A stretch of 37,395 nt of DNA from Gemmatimonadota bacterium (lineage in GTDB: Bacteria > Latescibacterota > UBA2968), in assembly GCA_026705765.1 (NCBI GenBank), contig JAPPAB010000117.1:1-37395 (forward strand). Reading direction: 5' to 3'. Shown here in pieces: positions 1 to 8,712 of this stretch. Position 1 is the first letter of the stretch. Every line of letters begins with the position of its first letter. The notes below the pieces were generated by a model. That model worked only from the letters and a program-made list of their open reading frames with translations, did not search any database and was not told the origin of the DNA. The position numbers and the translations under genes were made by a program.

Positions 1-855
1 CCAGACAACCGGTGGATCGGTATCGACGCGAGCGGCCGAGAGAACCTGCGCTCCGTCAATCTCCTCAAACGTATCCCGAATCGGATAAGATGCGCGTTCA
101 CCGCCTCCATAAAGCACCAACTCATGGCCCGAAAGATGTCCTTCCACCCCTTCGATATCCCAGAAGTTGCTGCGCGCACCCGCTGGCGACATCTCGTATA
201 GACAGACCACGTCATCTTCAAACTCGACAACAGCACTCTCCCACCATCGGGTATTTTCCTGCGCCCCGCCATAATTGCTATATGGCAACACCTCCACCGA
301 TTGTGCATAGCCCAGAGCACGGATCGCGGCCTTGTCGAGAATCATTCTAACCCCATTGATACCGTGATAGCTACCAGACGTGTACCACAGACGCGCATGT
401 GTCAGTTTCCCAAGCAACCCTTCCCTCACAATCTTTTGTTTCAATTGTTCCTGAGGCCAGAGCCAGACATTTTCAGCGACCTCCCAGACCACTCCTCTAT
501 CCCGACATGCCCGATCAATTGCATCGCCAATCGCCAGCGTGTGGGCATACGGAATCTCCGTGATAATATGACAACCGCGCTCAATAGCCGTCAAAGCCAT
601 AACTGCCTGCCCATCTGTGGGAACAAGTATAAAGACCACATCTGGACTTTCCCTATCGAGCATCGCCTCAAAATCGGTATATCGCGCGTCAACGCCAAAA
701 CGCTCGCCAACAACCTGTAACGACTGCTCGCTATGATCGCAGATCGCGCACAAATCGTAGAGATCGGTCAGCTTGACCATCGTCGCGATATATCCGCGGG
801 CGCGGGAACTTTCATAAGCACCGCACCCCACAACAGCCAATCGAAGTTTCTTCAT
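1..855 (-). CDS. Gfo/Idh/MocA-family oxidoreductase, C-terminus cut by window edge
   Basis: An uninterrupted frame of 285 codons runs from ATG at 855 to the window edge without a stop, so the C-terminus is missing. The N-terminus (MKKLRLAVVGCGAYESSRA) is a Rossmann nucleotide-binding loop. The next segments follow the Gfo/Idh/MocA pattern: a DVVFILVPT strand, then HIITEIPYAHT where the family normally has EKP. Here the motif reads EIP, so the usual lysine is replaced. Such enzymes are cytoplasmic NAD(P)-dependent dehydrogenases or related lyases acting on sugars and polyols. A strong ribosome site (GGCAGGAGG) lies 4 bases before the ATG. The gene follows the MDR dehydrogenase by 28 bp and is the last visible member of a minus-strand operon. 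The family call is secure; the substrate is unknown. Confidence 0.88.
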   Translation of the reverse strand, partial: MKKLRLAVVGCGAYESSRARGYIATMVKLTDLYDLCAICDHSEQSLQVVGERFGVDARYTDFEAMLDRESPDVVFILVPTDGQAVMALTAIERGCHIITEIPYAHTLAIGDAIDRACRDRGVVWEVAENVWLWPQEQLKQKIVREGLLGKLTHARLWYTSGSYHGINGVRMILDKAAIRALGYAQSVEVLPYSNYGGAQENTRWWESAVVEFEDDVVCLYEMSPAGARSNFWDIEGVEGHLSGHELVLYGGGERASYPIRDTFEEIDGAQVLSAARVDTDPPVVW

Positions 856-883
856 AATGCCTCCTGCCCTGCTCAAAATCAGA

Positions 884-1855
884 TCAATCCCACTCCAGAA
901 TAACGCCGAGTGCTTCGTCCGGCTTGTGATAGAGCAGGTGATACGCATCCGGAGTTTGTTCCCAGGGGAGTCTGTGGGTAATCAGTTCGGCGACTTTGAC
1001 CCGTCCGTCGATCAGCATCTGGGCTGCATCCCGCATACACGCCTCTCTGGGTGTATCGATGCGGATGCCCGCGATGATCTGCTTATTCATAAAGGCGTCC
1101 CCTTCCAGAGGCAATGGAGCACCTTGATACTTCGCGATGAGATGAATTGTTCCCCTGGGTGCGAGCATCTTCTGAGCTTGTTCGAAGGACTGGATGCCAG
1201 CGTAGCCACCGACGCACTCGACGACGAGGTCGGCACCCTTGCCATCTGTGAGTTCCTTGACCGCTGCCACAGAATCGGTCTGGGAGACATCAATCACATT
1301 TTCGTGCCCCAGTTTCCGCGCGATATCGCATCGGAGAGGCTGTGCATCGACGACGATCACACATCCGGGATCGCGTTCCCAGACGATCTGAGCGCACAGG
1401 GCACCTACGATTCCCTGGCCGAGCACGACAACAGTCTGCCCGGATTCTATTGGCGAAGTGCGCATCCACATCACAGAACTGGTCGCGAGAGGAAGAAAGG
1501 TCGCGGTCTCATAGCTGAGTTCTTCTGGAAGGAGGAAAGCGCGCCGGGATCTATCGGTTTCGCCGGCAATGACGTACTGAGCGTGTGGGGTGTTCGCCAT
1601 GACGCGCTGTCCCACTGCGAAATCCTGGATGTTGGCCCCCACGCCCACGACCTCACCCGCGTCGGAATACCCCATCATTTCAGGACTTACCGCCTCTTCC
1701 CGGACGTATCGCCAAAATAGCTCCGACCCCCTGCTGATCAGGCTGCGCTTGACCTCAATCAGCATCTGATCGGGACCGGGTTCTGGCTGTTCGACTTCGA
1801 CCATCTGTACATTGGCAAAGCCATCGAGCTTTTCAAGTCGTTTCATTCGTGCCAT
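884..1855 (-). CDS. Zinc-less medium-chain dehydrogenase/reductase (MDR)
   Basis: This 323-residue MDR protein begins at ATG 1855, chosen because AAAGGA sits 7 bases upstream; an in-frame extension to 1903 would overlap the preceding gene. The N-terminal GroES-like half carries ISRGSE where zinc alcohol dehydrogenases have the GICGSD cysteine. It also lacks the four-cysteine structural zinc lobe. The C-terminal half has the Rossmann motif GQGIVG followed by VIVVDAQPLR. This resembles the MDR subgroup that includes BchC-like proteins. It probably oxidises or reduces a sugar-like alcohol using NAD(P)H in the cytoplasm. It sits 11 bp after the PhyH gene and 28 bp before the next Gfo/Idh/MocA gene. 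A paralogue of the same type lies at 17124-18164. Confidence 0.87.
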   Translation of the reverse strand: MARMKRLEKLDGFANVQMVEVEQPEPGPDQMLIEVKRSLISRGSELFWRYVREEAVSPEMMGYSDAGEVVGVGANIQDFAVGQRVMANTPHAQYVIAGETDRSRRAFLLPEELSYETATFLPLATSSVMWMRTSPIESGQTVVVLGQGIVGALCAQIVWERDPGCVIVVDAQPLRCDIARKLGHENVIDVSQTDSVAAVKELTDGKGADLVVECVGGYAGIQSFEQAQKMLAPRGTIHLIAKYQGAPLPLEGDAFMNKQIIAGIRIDTPREACMRDAAQMLIDGRVKVAELITHRLPWEQTPDAYHLLYHKPDEALGVILEWD

Positions 1856-1866
1856 ATGGCATCCTT

Positions 1867-2604
1867 TCAGTTGATATCGCGCAAGCCTTCCCAGTGGTCC
1901 CATAGATCAAAGGGCAGATCGAACAGGATATCGCTCAGGTTCTTGAAAGCAAAGCGATTGACAAGTGCCATGCGGATATCTGTCCGACAATTCATACTGG
2001 CCGTGTGCAACATATAGTGGTGCCAGAAGCAAACCGTACCCGCAGGCGCGGCGTGTTCATAGCGCGTATCGGGATGTAAAAAACCGGGCACTTTGAGACC
2101 GCTCAAATTAGTCAGCGCATGCCCCTGGAAATATCGGGCAACCTTGAGGTGTGCCCCCGCCCATGTGGTAAAACCGCCGCCGCGGGGTAAAACATCGCCG
2201 ATATTAATGGTAACGGCAACGGTGAAAGTATCCGCCACACCTTCGATAAGATACCCATCCAGATGCCCTCTCGGAGGCTGCCAATCTGTATGACCACAAG
2301 GATAGATCATCTTACATAGCCCATTGCCAGGCGGGCGAAGACGTCCCTTACCCGCGAGTTCTTCGGCCATGTCGTAAAGCGGTGTGTCTGTCCTCATAGC
2401 CGCGACTGCGGGATGGTCGCTACACGGCAGATTGCCTTTTGGCCCCGCATTGATCCATGTCTGAGGATCATCGCGATCCGCCTCGATATATTCCCACACG
2501 GCATCCCGCGCATTTTTGAGTAGCTCTGGTGCAATCAAATCGGGTTTGACAACATAGCCATTTTTTTTAAAAAAGGCTTTTTCTTCATTGGAAAAATACG
2601 ACAT
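1867..2604 (-). CDS. Phytanoyl-CoA dioxygenase (PhyH) family protein
   Basis: The 245-residue product belongs to the PhyH family of Fe(II)/2-oxoglutarate-dependent oxygenases. The facial triad is visible: H-x-D in PPRGHLDGY near residue 135, and a distal histidine in the segment FWHHYMLHTA. A downstream arginine (TDIRMALVNRF) is suitable for 2-oxoglutarate binding. The start is placed at ATG 2604 because GGGAG lies 6 bases upstream; a TTG two codons earlier is less likely. Members hydroxylate diverse small molecules, and many bacterial ones do not act on phytanoyl-CoA. The gene lies between two dehydrogenase-type genes in a catabolic operon. This suggests oxidative opening or dealkylation of a substrate that the neighbours then process. 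Confidence 0.87.
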   Translation of the reverse strand: MSYFSNEEKAFFKKNGYVVKPDLIAPELLKNARDAVWEYIEADRDDPQTWINAGPKGNLPCSDHPAVAAMRTDTPLYDMAEELAGKGRLRPPGNGLCKMIYPCGHTDWQPPRGHLDGYLIEGVADTFTVAVTINIGDVLPRGGGFTTWAGAHLKVARYFQGHALTNLSGLKVPGFLHPDTRYEHAAPAGTVCFWHHYMLHTASMNCRTDIRMALVNRFAFKNLSDILFDLPFDLWDHWEGLRDIN

Positions 2605-2650
2605 GGCCAACTCCCTGTTTATGGATGAATTCTACTCTCCCCACAACTGA

Positions 2651-3853
2651 TCAGTCAACTTCCAATCGGTTATCTGTGGGCGGATCGCCCAAATCGGGAA
2701 TCTCGAGCAACTCACCGCCCTTGAGAGCAGATTCGTGGGCAATGAGGCCGGGGATCAGGTAGCGTGCAGCTTCGTAAATATTGTTCGGCGGCGTCTTGCC
2801 CGAGACACAGGCGCGAACAAAATCATCAACCAGAAACTGATGTGACCCATTGTGACCATTGGGCAAACCTCTGAATGCATCGGGCAAACGATGAGCCGGA
2901 TGAATGGGCGCAACAGAGTGATGCGTCCCATCGTCTGCGGTAACCTTATCCATATCGCCCTCAACGCGCCTCACCGCTACGCGACAGGTGAGTTGCGCGT
3001 CGAGAGATTCGCGTTCAGACCGATCTTTTGTGAGCCAGACCGCACCCGAGGCATTGTGTTCAAAGCTGCCCTGTGTGCCAAACATCGTCATACGCACCGC
3101 CCCCGGATGACCAACACGTCGAAATTCATTGATGCGCGCGGTGCTGCCATCGGACAGCTTGAACAGCGCAGATTCATTGCTGAACGGATTATTCCACTTA
3201 TTTGATGCGTAGATTCCATCTTCGTGGCGATCTGTGAAACCCTGACATGAAACGTGGGTCATACGCGCGCCCGTGATAGAGAGAATCTGACTCGTCGAAT
3301 GGGTGGGATAAAACATGGGCGGCACACCAGCGGTTTCGCGCCAATTTTCTCCGCCGCGCCACTTTGCAACAGCGTACAGACCGTGATCCCAGTCGTGATA
3401 ATACTCGGCTTCGGCGTACACAACATCGCCAAACGCGCCCTCGCGAAATCGCTGCCGACAGTAAATCACTGCCGGATAATAGTAACTCGTTTCACCGAGC
3501 ATATAGATATTGCCCGTCTCGCGGACAGCTCCGGCAATAGCGCGAAGTTCATTGAGTGCGATGCCCGGAGGCACGGCTGAATAGACGTGTTTCCCCGCGC
3601 GAAGTGCTTGCGCTGCCTGCGGCCCGTGCAGCCAATTCTGGGTAAAAAGCGCGATAGCATCAACATCGGTATCACACAAATCATCGAGAGACGGCGAAGT
3701 CTGCACAATCCCGTGTTTTTCCGCATTACTCTGGCGTTTTTCAGCATCCAGATCACACAGAACAACCTGATCCACATCTGGATGTGCATTGAACAGGGGG
3801 ATAAAACCCTGTGCAAATGCCCCCACGCCAACTATGCCGAGACGAATGCCCAT
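2651..3853 (-). CDS. Gfo/Idh/MocA-family oxidoreductase with non-canonical EKP motif
   Basis: A 400-residue protein with the N-terminal Rossmann fold GIVGVGAFAQGF and a long C-terminal alpha/beta domain typical of Gfo/Idh/MocA enzymes. The motif after AGKHVYS reads AVPPG instead of the usual EKP, so the lysine normally important for catalysis and cofactor contact is absent. The C-terminal half contains several histidine-rich stretches, for example PTHSTSQ and APIHPAHRLPD. The ATG at 3853 lies 5 bp beyond the stop codon of the upstream Zn-dehydrogenase, which suggests translational coupling. A 46-bp gap separates it from the PhyH gene downstream. The family assignment is firm; the reaction could be non-oxidative given the altered motif. 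Confidence 0.88.
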   Translation of the reverse strand: MGIRLGIVGVGAFAQGFIPLFNAHPDVDQVVLCDLDAEKRQSNAEKHGIVQTSPSLDDLCDTDVDAIALFTQNWLHGPQAAQALRAGKHVYSAVPPGIALNELRAIAGAVRETGNIYMLGETSYYYPAVIYCRQRFREGAFGDVVYAEAEYYHDWDHGLYAVAKWRGGENWRETAGVPPMFYPTHSTSQILSITGARMTHVSCQGFTDRHEDGIYASNKWNNPFSNESALFKLSDGSTARINEFRRVGHPGAVRMTMFGTQGSFEHNASGAVWLTKDRSERESLDAQLTCRVAVRRVEGDMDKVTADDGTHHSVAPIHPAHRLPDAFRGLPNGHNGSHQFLVDDFVRACVSGKTPPNNIYEAARYLIPGLIAHESALKGGELLEIPDLGDPPTDNRLEVD

Positions 3854-3858
3854 GGGTT

Positions 3859-4893
3859 TTATCTCACGAGATGAACTTTGACACAGCCGGATTTTTTATC
3901 AGCGGCGGTGTGAAAAGCTTCGGCGATATCGGAAAAGGGATAGCGGTGGGTGACGAGTTTCGTAGCTTGCACGCGCCCAGAGGTAATGAGATCAATAGCG
4001 ACATCAAAATCAGTACGCATGCCGCTAAAACCGTAGCAATTAGAGCCTGTGATATTGACTTCGGACCAGACAATTTGGCGCAAGTCAACCTCGAGGGGCT
4101 TGAAATAACCGGCCACGAGAACGATCATAGCATGGCGGCGCGATATCGCGATGGAATCATCGAAATTCTGCGCGGTACCCACAGTTTCGATAACGGCGTC
4201 ATACCCCATGCCATCGGTGAGGTCTTTAACCACATCCTTCACATCGGTCGTCGTAATATCGACGACGTGATCCGCACCGAGGTCGCGTGCGAGGTCGGCC
4301 TGCTGCGAATATTTGGTGGTGATAAGCGTTTCGCGCACTCCAATAGCTTTGGCAACCGCCAGGCAAAGTTGACCAATTGTTCCCCCACCGATCACTGCGA
4401 CCCGGTCCTGGTAAGACGCTTTTGCCTGCGCGAGTGCGCGATGCGCGACAGCGAGGGGTTCTACAAGCGCACCCTGTTCAAAAGTCATATCGGGCAATTT
4501 GAAGACACTATTTTTGTGTGCGGTGGTGTATTCGGCAAAACCACCGTGTGATTCGCCCGAAAACCACTTGCGATTGGCGCAGTGGTTGTAGCGACCTGTA
4601 ACGCAGTAGTGACAGGTACCACAATGCGAGAAACATTCGGCAGTGACGAGATCCCCTACCTCAATACCCGTAACGCCCTCGCCAACTTCGGTAACCGTGC
4701 CACACAACTCGTGCCCCGCGGCGCGTTCGAGCGAGGGTTTCCACTCGCCAAAATAATTGTGCAGATCGCTGCCGCAGATACCAGAACTTCTCGTTTGCAG
4801 AGTAATATAACCCGGTGCCGGGGGTGTGTATTCGACATCTTGCCATTCGATTTCGCGGATACCTTTGTAAAGTGCTGCTTTCATAGCGGACAT
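3859..4893 (-). CDS. Zinc-dependent alcohol dehydrogenase (sorbitol/threonine dehydrogenase-like MDR)
   Basis: The 344-residue protein keeps the complete zinc MDR signature. Catalytic zinc ligands are C40 (GICGSD), H61 and E62 (AAGHE), and a later EP motif (ALVEPLAVAHRA). The structural zinc cysteines are C91, C94, C97 and C105. The NAD-binding motif is GGGTIGQ. It most resembles L-threonine 3-dehydrogenase and polyol dehydrogenases. It probably oxidises a secondary alcohol of a sugar, polyol or amino-alcohol. ATG 4893 is preceded by AGGAG at 6 bases. The gene follows the secreted esterase by 24 bp and nearly touches the next Gfo/Idh/MocA gene, so all are likely co-transcribed. Confidence 0.92.
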   Translation of the reverse strand: MSAMKAALYKGIREIEWQDVEYTPPAPGYITLQTRSSGICGSDLHNYFGEWKPSLERAAGHELCGTVTEVGEGVTGIEVGDLVTAECFSHCGTCHYCVTGRYNHCANRKWFSGESHGGFAEYTTAHKNSVFKLPDMTFEQGALVEPLAVAHRALAQAKASYQDRVAVIGGGTIGQLCLAVAKAIGVRETLITTKYSQQADLARDLGADHVVDITTTDVKDVVKDLTDGMGYDAVIETVGTAQNFDDSIAISRRHAMIVLVAGYFKPLEVDLRQIVWSEVNITGSNCYGFSGMRTDFDVAIDLITSGRVQATKLVTHRYPFSDIAEAFHTAADKKSGCVKVHLVR

Positions 4894-4917
4894 TGGAATC
4901 TCCTGTGAAGGTGGGAC

Positions 4918-6450
4918 TTACTGCCGGTCAGCGGTAATACCGCGCCAGTCATCTGTGCGAAAAGGCGAAGCCGGCAAATCTGCGCCATTGTACAAATTGC
5001 AAATTGGATTATCTGCCCATGCGTATCTGACAGCAACGGGCTGCTGCACATCTTTGCTCCAGACCAGCACATCGTCGCCATCAATCTTTGCCTCTGCCCA
5101 AACGAATTTGCGATCTTGCCCTGCGATCGCAAAACCCTTGAGCACATCGCCCTTTGCTTTTAAGCCGCCATACGCGCGATCAAATCGCAGACGAATTTTG
5201 TCTTCTTCAACCACCATAGACCGATACACAGGGCCAGAATGCGGTTGATCCACACCATAGACCTTAGCTTCTGCCCCCAGAGCCAGGCGCAAGCCAACAT
5301 CCTGTTTATTTTTCGGGTGAATATCGTCTGCCTCACCAATATCAATCGCCACGGCCATACCGGTATTCGGCAATGAAAGCGTCATCAATTGTGCCTCGCG
5401 CAATTCAGCCCAGGCACTTTCCTCGGGATTTTCCTTTGCCTGCCTGAAATTGGCAAGCTGTACAAAGAAAAACGGAAATGCGCCCTGCCCCCAACTCAAA
5501 CGCCAGTCCTGAATCATCGCTGGAAACAACGCGCGATATTGATATGCCCGGCCAGCATTTGACTCCCCCTGATACCATATCGCACCTCGAATACCATAAG
5601 AAACGATAGGCGCGATCATCCCATTGTAGAGCACAGACGGACGATGGGGACTATTCGGATTTCGCCACGGTCTTCGCGGACGGCGTTGCCCCAAAGCGCG
5701 CAAGCTATCGGTATTTGCCTGCCATACGGCGAGCCGGGCCTGGTATTCCTCCCGTGCTTTCGGATACGCGGCGATGTATTCAGCCCAGCGCTTGCCCAGC
5801 GGCGCATACTCCGGTATGACTTGAAGCGCGGGCAATGAAGTCCAGGCCTCAGCCGGTGTACCACCCCAGGATGTATTGATAAGACCAATGGGTACATTCA
5901 AAGACTTGTGCAAACGGCGCCCAAAATAATAGGCCACCGCAGAAAAATTGCCGACACTACTCGTATCGCATACACTCCAGGTACCCTCAACATCTTGTGC
6001 GGGCCTTTGCGCGGCATTGCGTTTGACTGTAAAAAGCCTGATATTGGGATAATCCGCCGCTTTGATCTCCTCCTCCGGATTTTGGGAACGCCTGACGAGC
6101 CAGGCCATATTGGATTGTCCCGAGCAAACCCAGACCTCCCCCACCATCACATTGTTAAACGTGACGACATTTTTGCCACGTACGGTGAGCTGATACGGGC
6201 CTCCCGCATCCATAGGACTCAGGTGAATCTGCCATGTACCCCCTGCATCTGCTGTGATCGTCACCCGCTGGGTATCTAACTCAATGGTAATCTCTTCATT
6301 GGCACTGGCATTCCCCCACACGGATATTGCAATTTGCCGCTGCAACACCATATTATCTGAAAAAATCGCGGGCAACGAAACATCTGCAAGAATGGGATAG
6401 GGAAAAAATAACAGCAGGGCTACAATAGATTTGCGAATAGTAGAATTCAT
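4918..6450 (-). CDS. Secreted sialate O-acetylesterase-type esterase (SASA/SGNH family)
   Basis: The 510-residue product starts at ATG 6450 (AAGGA 8 bases upstream) with a signal peptide that has a hydrophobic core (IVALLLFFPYPILA) and likely cleavage after ILA. An N-terminal beta-sandwich region is followed by the SGNH-like catalytic signature GQSNM with nucleophile S113. The oxyanion block WYQGESNAG and the C-terminal Asp/His block DDIHPKNK follow. These are the hallmarks of sialate O-acetylesterase family enzymes, which remove acetyl groups from sialic acids or from plant and algal polysaccharides. It is the first gene of the minus-strand operon, so extracellular deacetylation would precede the intracellular dehydrogenases. 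Acetylxylan or another acetylated glycan is as plausible a substrate as sialate. Confidence 0.9.
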   Translation of the reverse strand: MNSTIRKSIVALLLFFPYPILADVSLPAIFSDNMVLQRQIAISVWGNASANEEITIELDTQRVTITADAGGTWQIHLSPMDAGGPYQLTVRGKNVVTFNNVMVGEVWVCSGQSNMAWLVRRSQNPEEEIKAADYPNIRLFTVKRNAAQRPAQDVEGTWSVCDTSSVGNFSAVAYYFGRRLHKSLNVPIGLINTSWGGTPAEAWTSLPALQVIPEYAPLGKRWAEYIAAYPKAREEYQARLAVWQANTDSLRALGQRRPRRPWRNPNSPHRPSVLYNGMIAPIVSYGIRGAIWYQGESNAGRAYQYRALFPAMIQDWRLSWGQGAFPFFFVQLANFRQAKENPEESAWAELREAQLMTLSLPNTGMAVAIDIGEADDIHPKNKQDVGLRLALGAEAKVYGVDQPHSGPVYRSMVVEEDKIRLRFDRAYGGLKAKGDVLKGFAIAGQDRKFVWAEAKIDGDDVLVWSKDVQQPVAVRYAWADNPICNLYNGADLPASPFRTDDWRGITADRQ

Positions 6451-6541
6451 TATTTTATCCTTTGCACAGATTGGCAATAGTACTGACAAACCATGATAAA
6501 GTGGGAATCTGCATCGCACAAGTCGGAATTGTTCCTTAGCC

Positions 6542-6575
6542 TTGCATTTTTCCCAATAGCAACTTATTTTGTCAA
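6542..6575. promoter_or_regulatory. Overlapping divergent promoters between the esterase operon and the hydrolase gene
   Basis: On the plus strand TTGCAT (6542-6547) and TATTTT (6565-6570) are spaced by 17 bases and lie 41 bases before ATG 6612. On the minus strand TTGACA (6575-6570) and AAAAAT (6551-6546) are spaced by 18 bases and point towards ATG 6450. The two overlap, so activity in one direction could exclude the other. This is a consensus match by eye only. Confidence 0.4.
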
Positions 6576-6611
6576 ACGGAAAAAACCCTATTTGTCTGGA
6601 AAGATAAAATC

Positions 6612-8252
6612 ATGCCCAGCCCCTTTCTACATCTTTCTCGCAAGTACACTGCGATATGTGGCATATTTCTATTCTGCATAATAGGAACCTGTGTAAGAGG
6701 CCATGCCCAACCTCCTATCACCCGGCTCGAAGGCGAGCAACTCGGCGATATCGCCTGGGAAGATGCCCGCGCATTCACAGTAGTTACGCGTTCTACATTG
6801 AACCGCCTGAAAGCAACAGATGAAGGCGTACCCCCCGATCTTCAGACACTATCGGATTCAGCTTTTGCTGCTTTTAAAAAAAAAGACAACTATCGCGCCT
6901 ATCGCCTATTTATGCGATTTATGGCAATGACGCGAGACAGTAGCTCTGGCGAAGGTCCAGAACTCGCCGCAAGCTACAACCTGGTATTAAATCGCACCAT
7001 CACGAACACAGACGACACGCTTCACGTACAACTGAAACCCCTCTTTACCCTGGGACATCCGCTTTCAGGCGAATATACGGCGCGGCTATCGCTGCGGGGA
7101 GCGAAGGGTGTGGTTGACGAGCGCACATTACCAATTTCGTCTATCCGCGCGCTCACTTGCGCCCTATCAGCAACGGGTTTGCCCGAAGGACGCGCAGGTG
7201 TGCGCTATGAATTGCGCGATCCAGCGGGCAAACTTCTGCTGAGAGTCACAAGAGCTTTTTTGCACACAGACACAATGTCTTCACGCTTGAAAATTTTGCA
7301 AACGCGGCTAAAAACCTTGCAGGATGAAAATATCGCATCCCGTGGTGCGTCCCAGCGGGCAGCCGTCGAAACAATCGAATATATCGTCGCACATCTCGAG
7401 AAAATGCACGCCAAATACGTGGGAGATCTCAGACGAACAGCGCAACCTATGGTCATGAAATACCGCCGCAGCGGCAGGGGATTGACATGGCGCGGCGCGA
7501 TTAACATACCGGCGGACATCGACCTCGCCGAAACCCTATCTTCGGCACTTCTGGACGGAAAAGACCCCCTGAAGAAAAGCACTGGCGACTTTCACCTCGC
7601 ATATCGCTCAGCCGTTGACAGCCAACTCGTCCCCTATCGCATATTTGTGCCAGAGGGATATACGCCGGATCAATCATGGCCACTGATCATTGGCCTTCAC
7701 GGAGCTTCTGGCAGCGAAAACACCTGGTTGGACCGGCGCAGAAGAGGCGAAACAGAGAACTTGTGCAAGCGTCTATCACAAGAACGCGGATATTTATTTG
7801 TCGCGCCGAGTGGACGCGGGCCTTTCACAGGGTATCGCAGGATTGGCGGACAAGATGTCATGGATGTATTGGATCGCGTATTATCCATCTACAATATCGA
7901 TTCAGAGCGCGTGTACCTCACCGGTCATTCGATGGGCGGAGGCGGCACCTGGATTCTGGGATTGAGACATGCCGAAAAATTTGCTGCCATCGCGCCAATC
8001 GCGGCCAGCGGGCGGTGGGTAAGATCGAGACACGTCAAACCGCATGCCGACCTTCCCGTGCTATTTTCACAAGGCGCAAAGGACATGGTCGCACTGGCAG
8101 AACCCGCGCGACGCACCGCAAAACTGCTGGCAAAGTATATGACAAATTTCACCTATACCGAATATCCCGACGATACGCACAACACGATATGGTACACAGC
8201 CCTACCAGCCATTTTCGATTTTTTTGATACACAAACAAAAGGTGAGAAGTGA
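6612..8252 (+). CDS. Secreted alpha/beta hydrolase (PHB depolymerase/esterase type)
   Basis: A 546-residue protein with a signal peptide (hydrophobic ICGIFLFCIIGTCVRG, likely cut after HAQ). The first 320 residues contain helical and beta-sandwich-like sequence I do not recognise. The C-terminal 220 residues form an alpha/beta hydrolase. The oxyanion loop is GLHGASGSEN, the nucleophile elbow GHSMGGG has S440, and likely triad partners are D491 (KDMVAL) and H523 (DDTHNT). This resembles esterases of the polyhydroxybutyrate-depolymerase or feruloyl-esterase class and prolyl-oligopeptidase-like lipases. It is transcribed divergently from the esterase operon, so it may act on the same extracellular material. 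The substrate is unknown. Confidence 0.85.
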   Translation: MPSPFLHLSRKYTAICGIFLFCIIGTCVRGHAQPPITRLEGEQLGDIAWEDARAFTVVTRSTLNRLKATDEGVPPDLQTLSDSAFAAFKKKDNYRAYRLFMRFMAMTRDSSSGEGPELAASYNLVLNRTITNTDDTLHVQLKPLFTLGHPLSGEYTARLSLRGAKGVVDERTLPISSIRALTCALSATGLPEGRAGVRYELRDPAGKLLLRVTRAFLHTDTMSSRLKILQTRLKTLQDENIASRGASQRAAVETIEYIVAHLEKMHAKYVGDLRRTAQPMVMKYRRSGRGLTWRGAINIPADIDLAETLSSALLDGKDPLKKSTGDFHLAYRSAVDSQLVPYRIFVPEGYTPDQSWPLIIGLHGASGSENTWLDRRRRGETENLCKRLSQERGYLFVAPSGRGPFTGYRRIGGQDVMDVLDRVLSIYNIDSERVYLTGHSMGGGGTWILGLRHAEKFAAIAPIAASGRWVRSRHVKPHADLPVLFSQGAKDMVALAEPARRTAKLLAKYMTNFTYTEYPDDTHNTIWYTALPAIFDFFDTQTKGEK

Positions 8253-8270
8253 GCATCCCAAAAAGCAACC

Positions 8271-8310
8271 ACAGATAAACATAGATGGACGTAGAAGGGA
8301 ATAGATAGCT
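8271..8310. repeat. Four-unit degenerate 10-bp tandem microrepeat
   Basis: Four consecutive 10-base units read ACAGATAAAC, ATAGATGGAC, GTAGAAGGGA and ATAGATAGCT, with consensus roughly RTAGATGGAC. They lie in the intergenic space just before the toxin-antitoxin genes. The periodicity is visible directly; no function is assigned. Confidence 0.55.
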
Positions 8311-8403
8311 TTTAACGTGTGGTCGTCTATTTTTTTCGTTCATTAAAAATAAGGTATTTTTGATACAGGATTTTATACTTTACCAAAATCAGGAGATCTG
8401 ATA

Positions 8404-8712
8404 ATGATTTCAGTCGTTAGCGAACAGACCGCTGAACTGGAGAAATTGTGTCTCCGTTACAGTGTGCTTAGACTCGACCTTTTCGGATCGGCCGTAACCA
8501 GCCAATACCAACCAGAGAAAAGCGACCTTGATTTTGTGGTGGAATTTCAACCATTACCGGACGGTGCTTATGCCGACACTTACTTCGGCTTGCTGGAAGC
8601 TCTGGAACGGCTCTTTGGAAAACCCGTGGATCTGGTGGTCGATTCAGCCATCAAGAACCCGTATTTCCGGCAATCCATTGAGGAGACTAAGAGGCTGATT
8701 TATGAGGCTTGA
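8404..8712 (+). CDS. mntA: MntA-type minimal nucleotidyltransferase antitoxin
   Basis: A 102-residue minimal nucleotidyltransferase. The polymerase-beta-type core shows LFGSAV followed, 11 residues after GS, by SDLDFVVEF; the two aspartates bind catalytic Mg. In characterised HepT/MntA pairs the MNT protein neutralises the HEPN toxin by adding AMP to a tyrosine beside its active site. The ATG is preceded by AGGAGA. The 3' end overlaps the HEPN gene by 11 bases, the usual tight coupling of such pairs. In the members I recall the GS-to-DxD spacing is 10, so one extra residue here is a minor deviation. Confidence 0.9.
   Translation: MISVVSEQTAELEKLCLRYSVLRLDLFGSAVTSQYQPEKSDLDFVVEFQPLPDGAYADTYFGLLEALERLFGKPVDLVVDSAIKNPYFRQSIEETKRLIYEA

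Noticed and set aside
12-720. Plus-strand open frames at the left edge
   Set aside because: The minus strand carries an uninterrupted Gfo/Idh/MocA frame with ribosome site.
857-1720. Long plus-strand open frame of 287 codons opposite the MDR gene
   Set aside because: No domain, no ribosome site; the minus strand encodes a complete dehydrogenase with motifs in the same place.
3811-4551. Plus-strand open frame of 246 codons
   Set aside because: It is antisense to the Zn-dehydrogenase, whose zinc and NAD motifs are intact on the minus strand.
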